From Rugosibacter aromaticivorans (GTDB taxonomy: Bacteria > Pseudomonadota > Gammaproteobacteria > Burkholderiales > Rhodocyclaceae): a stretch of DNA of 64,000 nucleotides. A program made the position numbers and the translations under genes. Positions 46,054-55,160 of this stretch are shown here, piece by piece. The DNA lies in assembly GCF_000934545.1 (NCBI RefSeq), contig NZ_CP010554.1, positions 310,001 to 374,000 of the forward strand, in the 5' to 3' direction. Below the pieces are notes generated by a model. The model was not told where the DNA came from. It worked only from the letters and a program-made list of their open reading frames with translations, and made no database searches. Numbering within the stretch: position 1 is the first letter of the stretch; every line of letters begins with the position of its first letter.

Positions 46054-47298
46054 TCAGCCATACACCGGGAACTTCTTGCACAGCTCGGCGGCCTCAACGC
46101 GTACGCGTTGCAGCACCGCGGTATCGTTTGGCGCATCCAGCACGTCGGCGATCAGGTTTGCTACCTGCTCGGCTTCAATCTCATTAAAGCCGCGGGTGGT
46201 GATTGCCGGGGTGCCGATGCGAATGCCCGAGGTCACAAAGGGTTTTTGCGGGTCATTCGGAATGGCATTTTTGTTCACCGTGATGTGGGCATTGCCCAGC
46301 GCGGCTTCGGCCTCTTTGCCGGTAATGTGTTTGCTTTGCAGATCAACCAGAAATACATGCGATTCAGTTCGCCCGGAAATAATGCGCAGCCCACGCGACT
46401 TCAACACTTTGGCCATGACTTGTGCGTTGTTGATCACCTGCTCTTGATAATGGCGGAAGTCGCTGCTCATGGCTTCTTTGAAAGCCACGGCCTTGGCGGC
46501 GATCACATGCATCAGCGGGCCGCCTTGCAAGCCGGGAAAAATCGCCGAGTTGATGGCTTTCTCAAACTCGGCTTTCATCAGAATCAAGCCACCGCGAGGG
46601 CCGCGTAAGGTCTTGTGTGTGGTGGATGTCACCACATCGGCATGCGGCACCGGGTTGGGGTAGCAACCCGCAGCGATCAATCCGGCGTAGTGCGCCATAT
46701 CGACCATGAAAATCGCACCCACGGCTTTAGCCACTTTCGCAAACCGTGCAAAGTCGATGCGCAGTGAATAGGCCGATGCGCCAGCGATAATCAGTTTGGG
46801 TTTGTGTTCAAAGGCCAGCCGTTCCATTGCATCATAATCAATGGCTTCATTCGCATCCAGACCATAGGGCACCACATTGAACCATTTGCCCGACATATTC
46901 ACCGAAGCACCATGTGTTAAATGCCCACCCATGGCCAGATTCATGCCGAGGAATGTATCGCCGGGTTTGAGAAACGCCATGAACACCGCCTGATTGGCTT
47001 GCGAGCCAGAGTTCGGCTGCACATTGGCGCAATCGGCACCGAACAGTTTTTTGGCACGCTCAATCGCCAGTTGTTCAGCCACATCGACAAATTCGCAGCC
47101 GCCGTAGTAACGCTTACCCGGGTAGCCTTCGGCATATTTATTGGTGAGTTGCGAACCCTGCGCTTCGAGCACCGCGCACGACACATAGTTTTCGGAAGCG
47201 ATCAACTCGATATGCTCTTCCTGACGGTGATTTTCATTCTGTATCGCCGCCCACAATTCGGCGTCGGTTTTAGCGATGGTGTTCTGCTTGGAAAACAT
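46054..47298 (-). CDS. glyA: Serine hydroxymethyltransferase
   Basis: PLP enzyme converting serine and tetrahydrofolate to glycine and methylene-THF. Family segments are [40 protein letters not shown], the PLP-lysine motif [16 protein letters not shown] and [19 protein letters not shown]. The protein has 414 aa. AGGATC lies ahead of the ATG. Confidence 0.97.
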   Translation of the reverse strand: MFSKQNTIAKTDAELWAAIQNENHRQEEHIELIASENYVSCAVLEAQGSQLTNKYAEGYPGKRYYGGCEFVDVAEQLAIERAKKLFGADCANVQPNSGSQANQAVFMAFLKPGDTFLGMNLAMGGHLTHGASVNMSGKWFNVVPYGLDANEAIDYDAMERLAFEHKPKLIIAGASAYSLRIDFARFAKVAKAVGAIFMVDMAHYAGLIAAGCYPNPVPHADVVTSTTHKTLRGPRGGLILMKAEFEKAINSAIFPGLQGGPLMHVIAAKAVAFKEAMSSDFRHYQEQVINNAQVMAKVLKSRGLRIISGRTESHVFLVDLQSKHITGKEAEAALGNAHITVNKNAIPNDPQKPFVTSGIRIGTPAITTRGFNEIEAEQVANLIADVLDAPNDTAVLQRVRVEAAELCKKFPVYG

Positions 47299-47366
47299 GG
47301 CGGGATCCTGTTAAAGAAGGAAAAAAATAAACACCCGGCGATTTTAGCATTCAGGCAGTCGAGGCT

Positions 47367-47969
47367 CTACCAGGTGTGAGAAATGGCGGAGTTATTCGCC
47401 AGCCCCAAGGTCCCCTGCAACGACGGGTTGGGCATCGCGCACAGTTGGCGCGGCAGCAATAACACCAAGTCAGCGAGGGGTGTCCCGGCAGCACCATCAA
47501 GCAGAAAATCACGGCCTTTGAGCTCAGCCACTATGCTGGGAAGACGGCGAATCGTGATGTCAGTCTCACGCAGAAGCTCAATTTTTCTTTGATGTCTTAC
47601 GGCATTGATGACCCACTCCCGTGACCAATTGCCTGGAGCCAAGAGACGGCGGAGCTTTTCCTTCTTGGGATGATCGAATTTCTTGGTAACCCATTCACGA
47701 ACACCTTCACGAAGTTCATCGTCATCCCTGGTCTTGGCGCTGCTAACGGCACGGCCAGTTTTCAGTTGCACCTCTTTGGGCGCTTTCGTGACGTAGCTCA
47801 CAGGGATAACCGATGCTTGCACTTCTGTATTCCGGCATTCAATTCCATCAGTGGTAGGGCGTATAGCCAGCAGGTCAATTTCGTGAACTCCGACCTTAGT
47901 GCCACGGATGGTGAAATACCCCTGGCGACTTAACCATTCTTCCACGAGTTTTTCAGCAAAAAGTGCCAT
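47367..47969 (-). CDS. Orphan PD-(D/E)xK nuclease-like protein
   Basis: A 200-residue protein of no family I can name. Residues about 25-55 show a pattern of the restriction-endonuclease-like fold: HEIDLLAIRP (E and D) followed by ECRNTEVQAS (ExQ), after an N-terminal helix FAEKLVEEWLSRQGYF. The rest is charged (LLRETDITIRRLPSIVAELK). The last 20 residues (PNPSLQGTLGLANNSAISHT) look like a read-in from a repeat or another element, not part of the fold. It is inserted between glyA and the phosphatase gene with no operon partners. Possible accessory or defence gene. Confidence 0.6.
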   Translation of the reverse strand: MALFAEKLVEEWLSRQGYFTIRGTKVGVHEIDLLAIRPTTDGIECRNTEVQASVIPVSYVTKAPKEVQLKTGRAVSSAKTRDDDELREGVREWVTKKFDHPKKEKLRRLLAPGNWSREWVINAVRHQRKIELLRETDITIRRLPSIVAELKGRDFLLDGAAGTPLADLVLLLPRQLCAMPNPSLQGTLGLANNSAISHTW

Positions 47970-48076
47970 AGCTCACCTCGATGCCTAACTTAAAGTGTTC
48001 ACCTTAAAAGACGCTTTATCAATGGAAGATCAAACAATTTATCCTGCATTCTGATAAGCCGCGCGGCCGAGATGGG

Positions 48077-48724
48077 CTACCCTACTTCCTCTAGCGCTCC
48101 TGTGAGATGCGTCTGGTCGCCCCAGGTAATAATTTGCCAGGCGTTTGCAGCGGGGTTTGCGGCATAGGCTAACCAGTTAAGCGCTGCATTGGGGATAGGA
48201 AAATCACGCGGTACATCTAAAGGGCGCTGCGTGGCCAGGCGATAAATAATGTCGAGCACGCCGCCATGGGTGAATAGCAGAATGGCCTGGCCGGCATGGC
48301 GCTTGGCCAGCGTCTGCAGCCCGCCCTGCACGCGTGCAGCAAAAGCCGCGAGGGATTCGCCGGTGTCATAGGTGTAGTGAAGATCGCGCGCCTGATGCAA
48401 GTGATACATTGCCGGATGGGTGCGCGCTGCCTCGGCGGATGTTAGCCCTTGATGCGTGCCGTAATGACGCTCGCGAAAAGTCGGCGCTGGCAGTACGGTA
48501 AGCCCGAGATCAGCGGTTGCAATTTCAGCGGTATGCCAGGCGCGGGCGAGGTCTGAGCTATACACCGCAGCAAATGCTACCGTGTTTTTCAGGCTGGCTC
48601 GTATGGCCTGCGCCTGCGCCTGGCCGACGACATTCAGTGCAATATCCATTTGCCCCTGCAAACGTTTTTCAGCGTTCCAGTCGGTTTCACCGTGACGCAC
48701 AATGCAAAAACGGGTGGCAGTCAT
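48077..48724 (-). CDS. Histidine phosphatase family protein (CobC/phosphoglycerate mutase-like)
   Basis: A 215-aa branch-1 histidine phosphatase. The catalytic motif RFCIVRHGETDWNAEKRLQG lies at the N-terminus, with RERHYGTHQGLTSAEAART and the second His in LLFTHGGVLDIIYRLA. Family members include alpha-ribazole phosphatase and broad-range sugar phosphatases. No cobalamin genes are near, so the substrate is open. LPAPTFRE in the middle is encoded by a dispersed repeat copy. Confidence 0.9.
   Translation of the reverse strand: MTATRFCIVRHGETDWNAEKRLQGQMDIALNVVGQAQAQAIRASLKNTVAFAAVYSSDLARAWHTAEIATADLGLTVLPAPTFRERHYGTHQGLTSAEAARTHPAMYHLHQARDLHYTYDTGESLAAFAARVQGGLQTLAKRHAGQAILLFTHGGVLDIIYRLATQRPLDVPRDFPIPNAALNWLAYAANPAANAWQIITWGDQTHLTGALEEVG
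48473..48500 (+). repeat. Dispersed 25-bp repeat, copy L (in histidine phosphatase gene)
   Basis: GCGAAAAGTCGGCGCTGG then CAGTACGGT. It is antisense to the host gene, in frame 'cca gcg ccg act ttt', encoding VLPAPTFR. It is closest to copies B and C, and is the last copy found in the window. Confidence 0.8.
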
Positions 48725-48863
48725 TTGATCTTAGCCATCAGAGAGAGGGGATACGGAGGAAATTGATTAAACTAGACAAAAATCGTTGTGGATATTCAAA
48801 ATGAGTGCGGCGATTTTAACGGCCCGCAGGCTGACACAGAGGAAATGAGAGGAAAATTGTCTC

Positions 48864-49478
48864 ATGCAGCGTTTGCTTTATGTTTCTGGTCTTATTGATC
48901 GACTCAATCAGCGCATCGGTAACAGCATACTGTGGCTGATTCTTGTCACCGTGCTTATCAGCGCAGGCAATGCGCTGGTACGCAAGGTGTTTCAGACAAG
49001 CTCGAATGCCTTGCTTGAGGTGCAGTGGTATTTGTTTTCTGCGGTGTTTCTACTCGGTGCAGGTTACGCCTTGCTTAAAGATGCACATGTGCGGATTGAC
49101 TTTATCGCCAGCCATCTTTCTCGCCGCAGTTGTCACTGGATCGAGATTGTCGGCATCGTGGTGTTTTTGTTGCCGTTGTGTTTCATGCTGATCGACCTTT
49201 CCTGGCCGCTGGTGGTTAACGCCTGGGTGAGCGGAGAAATGTCGCAGAACGCTGGCGGGCTGATTCGCTGGCCGGTCTATCTGTTGCTACCCGTGGGCTT
49301 GGCACTGCTGTTGTTGCAGGGGATTTCGGAGTTGATTAAACGGATCGCTTATTTGCGTGATGTGCTGGTTGAGCTCAGCGAAGACAACGCGGCCAATCCT
49401 GGGGCTGGCCTCGCCGTCAACGCGGCAGAAAGTGAAATCAATGCCCACGCGTTGACCGCATCGAAAGAAATTCGCTGA
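48864..49478 (+). CDS. dctQ: TRAP transporter small permease DctQ
   Basis: Four-helix small membrane subunit of a TRAP (periplasmic binding protein-dependent secondary) transporter. Helices begin at LIDRLNQRIGNSILWLILVT. A QWYLFSAVFLLGAGYAL segment and the loop HVRIDFIASHLSRR are typical of DctQ. A C-terminal soluble extension of about 40 residues is unusual but seen in the larger keto-acid TRAP systems. It overlaps dctM by TGATG. Confidence 0.9.
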   Translation: MQRLLYVSGLIDRLNQRIGNSILWLILVTVLISAGNALVRKVFQTSSNALLEVQWYLFSAVFLLGAGYALLKDAHVRIDFIASHLSRRSCHWIEIVGIVVFLLPLCFMLIDLSWPLVVNAWVSGEMSQNAGGLIRWPVYLLLPVGLALLLLQGISELIKRIAYLRDVLVELSEDNAANPGAGLAVNAAESEINAHALTASKEIR

Positions 49479-51196
49479 TGATCATGCTTGCTCACAATTT
49501 CGTGCCGATGTTGTTTGCCGGTCTTTTGGCTTTTTTGCTGACTGGCTTTCCCGTCGCCTTTGCCCTCGCTGCAACGGGCTTGAGTTTTGGTTTGCTGGGC
49601 ATTGAGCTCGGGCTGTTTCCGCCCGTGCTTTTTCAAGCCTTACCGTTGCGCGTTATGGGCATCATGCAAAACGACACGTTGCTGGCGATTCCTTTCTTCA
49701 CCTTGATGGGGGGAGTGCTACAAAAAAGTGGCATGGCGGAAGACTTACTGGAAACAGTTGGCCAAGTCTTCGGTCCTTTGCGTGGCGGGCTTGCGCTGGC
49801 GGTTATTTTTGTCGGTGGGCTGCTGGCGGCTACCACAGGCGTAGTGGCCGCTGCGGTTATTTCAATGGGGCTGATTTCATTGCCCATCATGTTGCGCTAT
49901 GGCTATCACCGCACCATTGCCACCGGCGTGATCACGGCGTCTGGCACGTTGGCGCAGGCGATTCCCCCGTCCCTGGTGTTGATTGTGATGGCGGATCAGC
50001 TAGGCCGTCCGGTGGGAGATATGTATGCCGGTGCCATGTTGCCGGGTTTGTTGCTGGTGGGTTTGTATGCGCTGTTTATTATCGCCGTTGCCATAGTAAA
50101 GCCTGCCTGGGTGCCCGCATTGCCTGTCGAGGCACGCATTTATCGTGAGGCCAATGGTGCCAGCGGCCATGTTTCGCTGCTGGTCTTGTTAATGATCGCG
50201 GCAACGGTTGGTGTTGCCTGGTCGCAAGTTCACAGCGGGTTGGTTGGCCGCTGGCTGGATCGCAGCGGTGCTGCACCGGGGGATGAAATTGTGATTTTTT
50301 CCCTCGCCATCGCAGCGCTCACCGCCTTAGGCTTGGCATTGCTCAATCGCGGGTTGGGCTTGACGTTTGTTTCGCGCTTAACCGAGCGCGTCACCTTTGT
50401 GTTGATCCCGCCGCTGGTGCTGATTTTTCTTGTGCTGGGCACTATTTTTCTCGGTATTGCTACGCCCACCGAAGGCGGTGCGCTGGGTGCGCTCGGTGCG
50501 TTATGCATGGCGCTGGCCAAACGCCGCCTGACGAAAAAGCTGCTCATCGAGACGCTCGACAACACCACGCGGCTCACTGCCTTTGTGATGTTTATTCTGA
50601 TTGGCTCAACGGTGTTCTCGTTCACCTTTAATGCGGCGGATGGACAAGCCTGGATCGGGCATTTGTTCGATAAATTACCCGGCGGCACACTGGGATTTTT
50701 GCTCGTCGTAAACATTCTGGTGTTTGTGCTGGGCATGTTCATCGACTTTTTTGAAATCGCCTTTATCGTTGTGCCGCTCCTGGTGCCAGTTGCCAATGCA
50801 CTGGGCATTGATCTGGTGTGGTTCGGCGTTATTTTGGCGATGAATCTGCAAACCTCGTTTTTAACGCCCCCATTTGGTTTTGCCCTGTTTTATTTGCGCA
50901 GCGTGGCCCCTGCCGGCGATACGACAGACCGCATTACCGGCGCACGCATTTCTGCCGTGACCACCGCACAAATTTATCAAGGTTCAATCGCCTTTATTTT
51001 GCTGCAACTCCTCATGGTGATCGCGATTATTCGCTGGCCTGGCCTAGTGCTCAATCAAGTTGATGCGGCACCAGCCGCCTTGGGCGAACAACGCCTGCAG
51101 CTGCCAGATGCAGTAGACGCTAACGGAGAAGATGATCCGATGCGTGATCTGCTGGACGTCATCCGCCGCGAGCACGCAGCAACGCGCCCGCACTAA
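49478..51196 (+). CDS. dctM: TRAP transporter large permease DctM
   Basis: Main Na+-coupled permease of the TRAP system. The sequence is nearly all hydrophobic, with conserved TRAP motifs ITASGTLAQAIPPSLVLIVM, ATPTEGGALGALGALCMALA and FIDFFEIAFIVVPLLVPVAN. At 572 aa it is longer than the usual 430 or so, because of a central insertion (about residues 200-290) and a soluble C-terminal tail. Both are features of large TRAP permeases. Confidence 0.92.
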   Translation: MIMLAHNFVPMLFAGLLAFLLTGFPVAFALAATGLSFGLLGIELGLFPPVLFQALPLRVMGIMQNDTLLAIPFFTLMGGVLQKSGMAEDLLETVGQVFGPLRGGLALAVIFVGGLLAATTGVVAAAVISMGLISLPIMLRYGYHRTIATGVITASGTLAQAIPPSLVLIVMADQLGRPVGDMYAGAMLPGLLLVGLYALFIIAVAIVKPAWVPALPVEARIYREANGASGHVSLLVLLMIAATVGVAWSQVHSGLVGRWLDRSGAAPGDEIVIFSLAIAALTALGLALLNRGLGLTFVSRLTERVTFVLIPPLVLIFLVLGTIFLGIATPTEGGALGALGALCMALAKRRLTKKLLIETLDNTTRLTAFVMFILIGSTVFSFTFNAADGQAWIGHLFDKLPGGTLGFLLVVNILVFVLGMFIDFFEIAFIVVPLLVPVANALGIDLVWFGVILAMNLQTSFLTPPFGFALFYLRSVAPAGDTTDRITGARISAVTTAQIYQGSIAFILLQLLMVIAIIRWPGLVLNQVDAAPAALGEQRLQLPDAVDANGEDDPMRDLLDVIRREHAATRPH

Positions 51197-51231
51197 CCGC
51201 GATAGTTTTGAAAACGAAGGAAATAAATCTC

Positions 51232-52320
51232 ATGCAACGACGACAATTTCTTCAGCAGGCTGGCTTGGGTGGCATCCTTGCCGCAGGCGTTGCCCCTGCA
51301 GTACACGCACAAACTGACATTCGCTGGCGGCTGGTATCCAGCTTTCCTAAAACACTGGATACGATTTATATTGCCGCCGAAGTATTCGCCAAAAAAGTAG
51401 CTGAAGCGACGAACGGCCGCTTTATCATCTCAGTGCATGCGGGCGGTGAGCTGGTGCCGCCACTGGGTGTGGTGGACGCCGTGCAGCAGGGCACGGTGGA
51501 ATGTGCGCATACCTCGCCGTATTATTTTTTTGGCAAGGATGACACTTTCGCTATCGACTGCGCGATTCCCTTCGGGCTTAATTCACGCCAGATGAGCGCG
51601 TGGACTTATGAAGGCAACGGGCTGCAGCTCTTTCGCGAGTTCTATCGAAATTACAACATCGTTAATTTTGCGATGGGCAATACCGGTGCGCAAATGGGCG
51701 GCTGGTATCGCCATGAAATTAAAACGCTGGCCGATATTCGTGGCTTGAAGATTCGCATTGGCGGATTTTCCGGCAAAGTGTTTTCTGCCCTGGGCGCTGT
51801 GCCGCAAAGCATCCCCGGTGGCGAAACCTATCAAGCGCTGGAAAAAGGCGTGATCGATGCCGCTGAATGGGTGGGCCCCTATGACGATGAAAAATTCGGG
51901 TTTTATAAAGTCGCCAAGCATTACTACTACCCCGGCTGGTGGGAGGGCGGCCCGCAGCTCGCACTGTACGTTAACGCCAAAGCGTGGGAACAACTGCCCG
52001 CCGACTACAAGGCCATTTTGACAACGGCCGCCTCGCACGCCCATGTGCACATGCAGGCGCGCTACGACGTGGTGAATCCCCCGGCGTTAAAACGACTGGT
52101 GGCCAAAGGTACGCAAGTGCATCGCTTCAGCCCGCAAATAATGCAAGCTGCTTACGACGCCTCGATGGCGCTCTACAGCGACCTATCTGCCAAAAACCCG
52201 GCCTGGCGAAAAATCTATGCCGACTACGCCGCGTTTCGTGACGAACAGGTGTTGTGGGCGCGCTTCGCCGAAGCGAGCTTTGATCAGTTCATGCAAACCG
52301 GGCGCAATAAAAAACGCTGA
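51232..52320 (+). CDS. dctP: TRAP transporter substrate-binding protein DctP (TakP-like)
   Basis: Periplasmic solute receptor. The leader MQRRQFLQQAGLGGILAAGV has a twin-arginine RRQFL motif, so export by Tat is likely. The mature part carries the DctP signature region TNGRFIISVHAGGELVPPLG and AAEWVGPYDDEKFGFYKVAK, which resembles the 2-oxo acid receptor TakP. That suggests a keto-acid or related carboxylate substrate, by inference only. ATG 51232 is preferred; a TTG at 51208 is in frame. Confidence 0.9.
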   Translation: MQRRQFLQQAGLGGILAAGVAPAVHAQTDIRWRLVSSFPKTLDTIYIAAEVFAKKVAEATNGRFIISVHAGGELVPPLGVVDAVQQGTVECAHTSPYYFFGKDDTFAIDCAIPFGLNSRQMSAWTYEGNGLQLFREFYRNYNIVNFAMGNTGAQMGGWYRHEIKTLADIRGLKIRIGGFSGKVFSALGAVPQSIPGGETYQALEKGVIDAAEWVGPYDDEKFGFYKVAKHYYYPGWWEGGPQLALYVNAKAWEQLPADYKAILTTAASHAHVHMQARYDVVNPPALKRLVAKGTQVHRFSPQIMQAAYDASMALYSDLSAKNPAWRKIYADYAAFRDEQVLWARFAEASFDQFMQTGRNKKR

Positions 52321-52363
52321 GTAGCTCGAGTAGCTGAGTGCCCCGGTACGCTCAAAGCAACCG

Positions 52364-53178
52364 TTATGCGCTAGCCACAGCAATGTGTGCAAACATCGAA
52401 AAAGTAACGGACTCGGCATCACGATACTGGTGGATGGTTGGCTCGATTTCTCTGCGCACAGTTTCCAGCAGTGCTGCCTTTGCCGGTCCTTCTAGTTGAG
52501 CAAAGGCTGGTACCGCCGCCGCTGAGCTGTTAATGGCAAGTGGCACAAAGCGGTCCGGTTCGGGAAACCGGACTGTGGTTGATTCAGGAAATATGGCCAC
52601 GGTTTTGAACCCCGCGGTCGTAAACAAGGTTCGCAATTCGTCAGCATCCGACAAGGCAAACGGGTCATGACGGCGGATACCGGTAGCGAGAGGTGGTGCG
52701 CCACTGATTCCATAAGGGCTGCAAAAACGGGGTGTCGTGCGAGCGCCTGCAAGACGATTACCACCGCCTGTCCACCGGGTGCCAGAACCCGGCGCATTTC
52801 GCGCACAGCACCGGCACGATCCGGAAAAAACTGTAACCCATGTTGGCACAGCACGATGTCAAAGACGCCATCGGGGAAGAGCAAGGCCATGGCATTGCCT
52901 TCCTGCCACTGAATCGCCGCGCCCGGCGGCACCGGGAGAGCACGAGCTACGGCAAGCATTGCCGGGTTCATGTCGAGTGCGACTACTTGTCCGTCTGCGC
53001 CAACCAGAGGCGCCACCTGGCGCGTGACAATGCCCGTGCCACATGCCACGTCAAGCACCCGCTCCCGTGATTGAGGGGCAGCATGGCGGAGCAAGAGGGC
53101 GGTCCACGGAAGAAACATGGCTGGAACAAAATAGTGCTCATAGGTTTCGGCAGGATTTTTTGGTTGTGGCTGATTCAT
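52364..53178 (-). pseudogene. SAM-dependent methyltransferase, frameshifted
   Basis: A class I methyltransferase split between two frames. The first part, from ATG 53178 (MNQPQPKNPAETYEHYFVPA), contains the SAM motifs VLDVACGTGIVTRQVAPLVG and REMRRVLAPGGQAVVIV. After about base 52690 homology continues in another frame as HDPFALSDADELRTLFTTAG, running to the stop at 52364. A one-base indel near 52675-52690 explains this. It may be genuine decay or a sequencing error. GAGGAG precedes the start. Confidence 0.75.
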
Positions 53179-53257
53179 GGCGTTCTCCTCGCAATCAAAG
53201 ATAAACAAGTGCCAGACATGGCAGCAGAAGCCATCGCTCTGGAAGAGCTGGGTATCA

Positions 53258-53629
53258 TTATTTAGAGCATGCTTCGCTGGGTTTTTTGAGCTCTACGATT
53301 AAAACGTGCGTGGGTGTTTGGCCGACGTTCTCCCCGATGTGGGTTTGTTCTTCCGACCACATGACATCCCCCTCTTTGAACTCGCGCTTGAGTACTTTTC
53401 CGTCTGGCAAGGTCAGCGTGCGTTTGAATGGGCTCAGTGCATAGAGCACAAACGCGGGATGTTTGTGCTGAAGTGTTTTCTCACCAGGACGGTCTTGATA
53501 GTCAAGAACTCTGACACAATCGTTCTCCAGAATGACCTTGTATTTGTCGCCATCGGTCTGGATTGCGTCCTGCGCAAATACAGAAGTGGCAAGCAGGGCA
53601 GATACTGTGAAGATTAGGCTGCGTAGCAT
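53258..53629 (-). CDS. Periplasmic cupin-like protein
   Basis: A 123-aa protein with signal peptide MLRSLIFTVSALLATSVFAQ and a small cupin-type beta domain. ENDCVRVLDYQDRPGEKTLQ, HKHPAFVLYAL with histidines as possible metal ligands, and FKEGDVMWSEEQTHIGENVG (His/Glu) are visible. Such secreted cupins are common and uncharacterised. It is independent of its neighbours. Confidence 0.8.
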   Translation of the reverse strand: MLRSLIFTVSALLATSVFAQDAIQTDGDKYKVILENDCVRVLDYQDRPGEKTLQHKHPAFVLYALSPFKRTLTLPDGKVLKREFKEGDVMWSEEQTHIGENVGQTPTHVLIVELKKPSEACSK

Positions 53630-53977
53630 GACGAAAGCTCCTTGGATACCGGGGCGATGACTGTGAGAGTTCGAGTGTCAGCCTCGGCGAGCGGCAAACG
53701 AACAGAGCATCCTAAGCCGTTAGTACCGAAGGGAACCCACGCTTATGACGCCCGACGGTTGTTCAACGAATCCAGCGAAACCAGCAAAATTATGGATCCG
53801 CACTGTACCGGTTTACTGTAGCTACCTGATTCATTCTGGCTGTGTTTAAGTCGTCAATCCGCGGGCAATGATAGTATGGACAGATGCCGTTGGGTTGTTG
53901 AGAAGACTTGGCGCGACGAGCCCACCTGTCTAGCCCAAGGTGGTCACGCCAATTACAGTAGTATCCCGCTGTTGAGT
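53630..53977. other. Non-coding gap with no recognised feature
   Basis: About 350 bp between the cupin gene and the toxin remnant. The long minus-strand frame crossing it has no family resemblance except where it touches the ParE remnant. No convincing promoter, hairpin or repeat was found. Confidence 0.5.
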
Positions 53978-54160
53978 TCAATAGCCAGCTTCGCGTTGAT
54001 GGCGGATGACCAGAATCAATACAGTGTCGTGATCTTTCTCCACGCGCTACAAAGCTATGTACCCAGTTCTTCCGCGAGAGATCACCACAGCCGTCGTATG
54101 ACATGTAAAAGTCGACTGGTCGTTTTCCGTCCGCAAGCAGGCCTGCAGATGCCTTCAAGG
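53978..54160 (-). pseudogene. Decayed RelE/ParE-type toxin gene remnant
   Basis: Pieces of a ParE-family toxin can be followed across frames on the minus strand. MALKASAGLLADGKRPVDF resembles the '...LL...GRPV.' segment. Then in the next frame VVISRGRTGYIAL, an in-frame TAG where Tyr is expected, and RVEKDHDTVLILVIRHQREA-GY followed by a stop. The ending IRHQREAGY is characteristic of the family. The 5' part is missing, and no antitoxin gene is seen. It abuts the end of the EamA gene. Confidence 0.6.
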
Positions 54161-54574
54161 CCATGCGAGGATCAGCACACCAGAAAGGATGAGCAACCCT
54201 CCGAGTGCCAGTTTCACCGTTAGCGCTTCGCCAAGGAATACAACAGCAAGCACAATGGCAAATACAAGGCTCAGCTTGTCGATGGGGGCCACCATCGATG
54301 CGGGTGCAAGTTGGAGCGCACGGTAATAGAGGAGCCAGGAGAACCCCGTCGCCAGGCCAGACAGAACCAGAAACGCGATAGGGCGAGGTTCCAATGCTTG
54401 GGGCACCTGCCACTCGCCACGAAAAGTTACGATGCCAGCGGTCATTGCAAGAATCACCACAGTGCGTATCAATGTCGCCAGGTTGGAGTTCAATCCTTCT
54501 ACCCCGAGCTTCCCGAAGATCGCTGTTAAGCCTGCAAAAAATGCTGAACCGAGCGCAAACAGTTGCCAGGACAT
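54155..54574 (-). CDS. Single-domain EamA/DMT family transporter
   Basis: A 139-aa membrane protein with five hydrophobic helices, starting MSWQLFALGSAFFAGLTAIF. FGKLGVEGLNSNLATLIRT, YYRALQLAPASMVAPIDKLS and FLGEALTVKLALGGLLILSG are the motifs of one EamA repeat. It is a half-size drug/metabolite transporter that should dimerise. The start overlaps the DedA stop (TAATG), so the two are co-translated. The substrate is unknown. Confidence 0.88.
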   Translation of the reverse strand: MSWQLFALGSAFFAGLTAIFGKLGVEGLNSNLATLIRTVVILAMTAGIVTFRGEWQVPQALEPRPIAFLVLSGLATGFSWLLYYRALQLAPASMVAPIDKLSLVFAIVLAVVFLGEALTVKLALGGLLILSGVLILAWP

Positions 54575-55158
54575 TACGCTCTCCTTTTTTTCATGGTTGC
54601 CTTTTTTCCCATTCTGGCGCGAGACCTTTGCCACACCCAAAAGGCTGCGCCAAGCGAGAGTATGACAATCAATACGATTGCTTCAATCCGCTCGACGTCG
54701 GCGATCAAGGAACTGATAACCAGGCCGAAGGCATATCCGGCGCCGGAGATGAGCATAGCCCACATGGTGGCGCCTATGACGTTGAGCACCGCAAAGCGAA
54801 GCAGCGGCACCTGGCTCGATCCCAAGAGCACCGGACCAGCAATCCGCAACCCGTAAAGAAATCGAACAGTCAGGATAAAAAGGAGGTCATAACGCTCAAG
54901 AAAAGCATGGATTTGCGGCTTTCGTTTCGCCAAGGCAGGGAAACGCGCAATCAGTGCTTCGCCTTTCCAGCGTCCAAGCAAGAATGCCAACTGATCGCCC
55001 AGTGTTGCACCCGCGATAGCCACAAGAACCACCATCGGCAAGGAAAGCAAGCCGCGATGAGCGGCGAACCCGGCAGCGATGAGAATGGTTTCCCCTTCCA
55101 GCAGCGTACCAACGAAGATAGCGAGATAGCCGTAGGATACGACAAACGCGGTGATCAT
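54574..55158 (-). CDS. DedA family (SNARE-associated) membrane protein
   Basis: A 194-aa DedA/VTT-domain protein. It shows VSYGYLAIFVGTLLEGETIL, the conserved GATLGDQLAFLLGRWKGEAL, and the arginine motif RFLYGLRIAGPVLLGSSQVP. Family members are linked to undecaprenyl phosphate or phospholipid translocation. The start at 55158 follows the histidine kinase stop by two bases; the longer frame would overlap it. Confidence 0.9.
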   Translation of the reverse strand: MITAFVVSYGYLAIFVGTLLEGETILIAAGFAAHRGLLSLPMVVLVAIAGATLGDQLAFLLGRWKGEALIARFPALAKRKPQIHAFLERYDLLFILTVRFLYGLRIAGPVLLGSSQVPLLRFAVLNVIGATMWAMLISGAGYAFGLVISSLIADVERIEAIVLIVILSLGAAFWVWQRSRARMGKKATMKKRRA

Positions 55159-55160
55159 AT

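Noticed and set aside
45718..46608. Long plus-strand frame opposite nrdR and glyA
   Set aside because: It overlaps two certain genes, has no family resemblance and low-complexity composition; a shadow frame.
53790..54413. Minus-strand 207-aa frame
   Set aside because: It crosses the EamA gene in another frame. Only a short stretch near 54100-54160 has meaning, as part of the ParE remnant.
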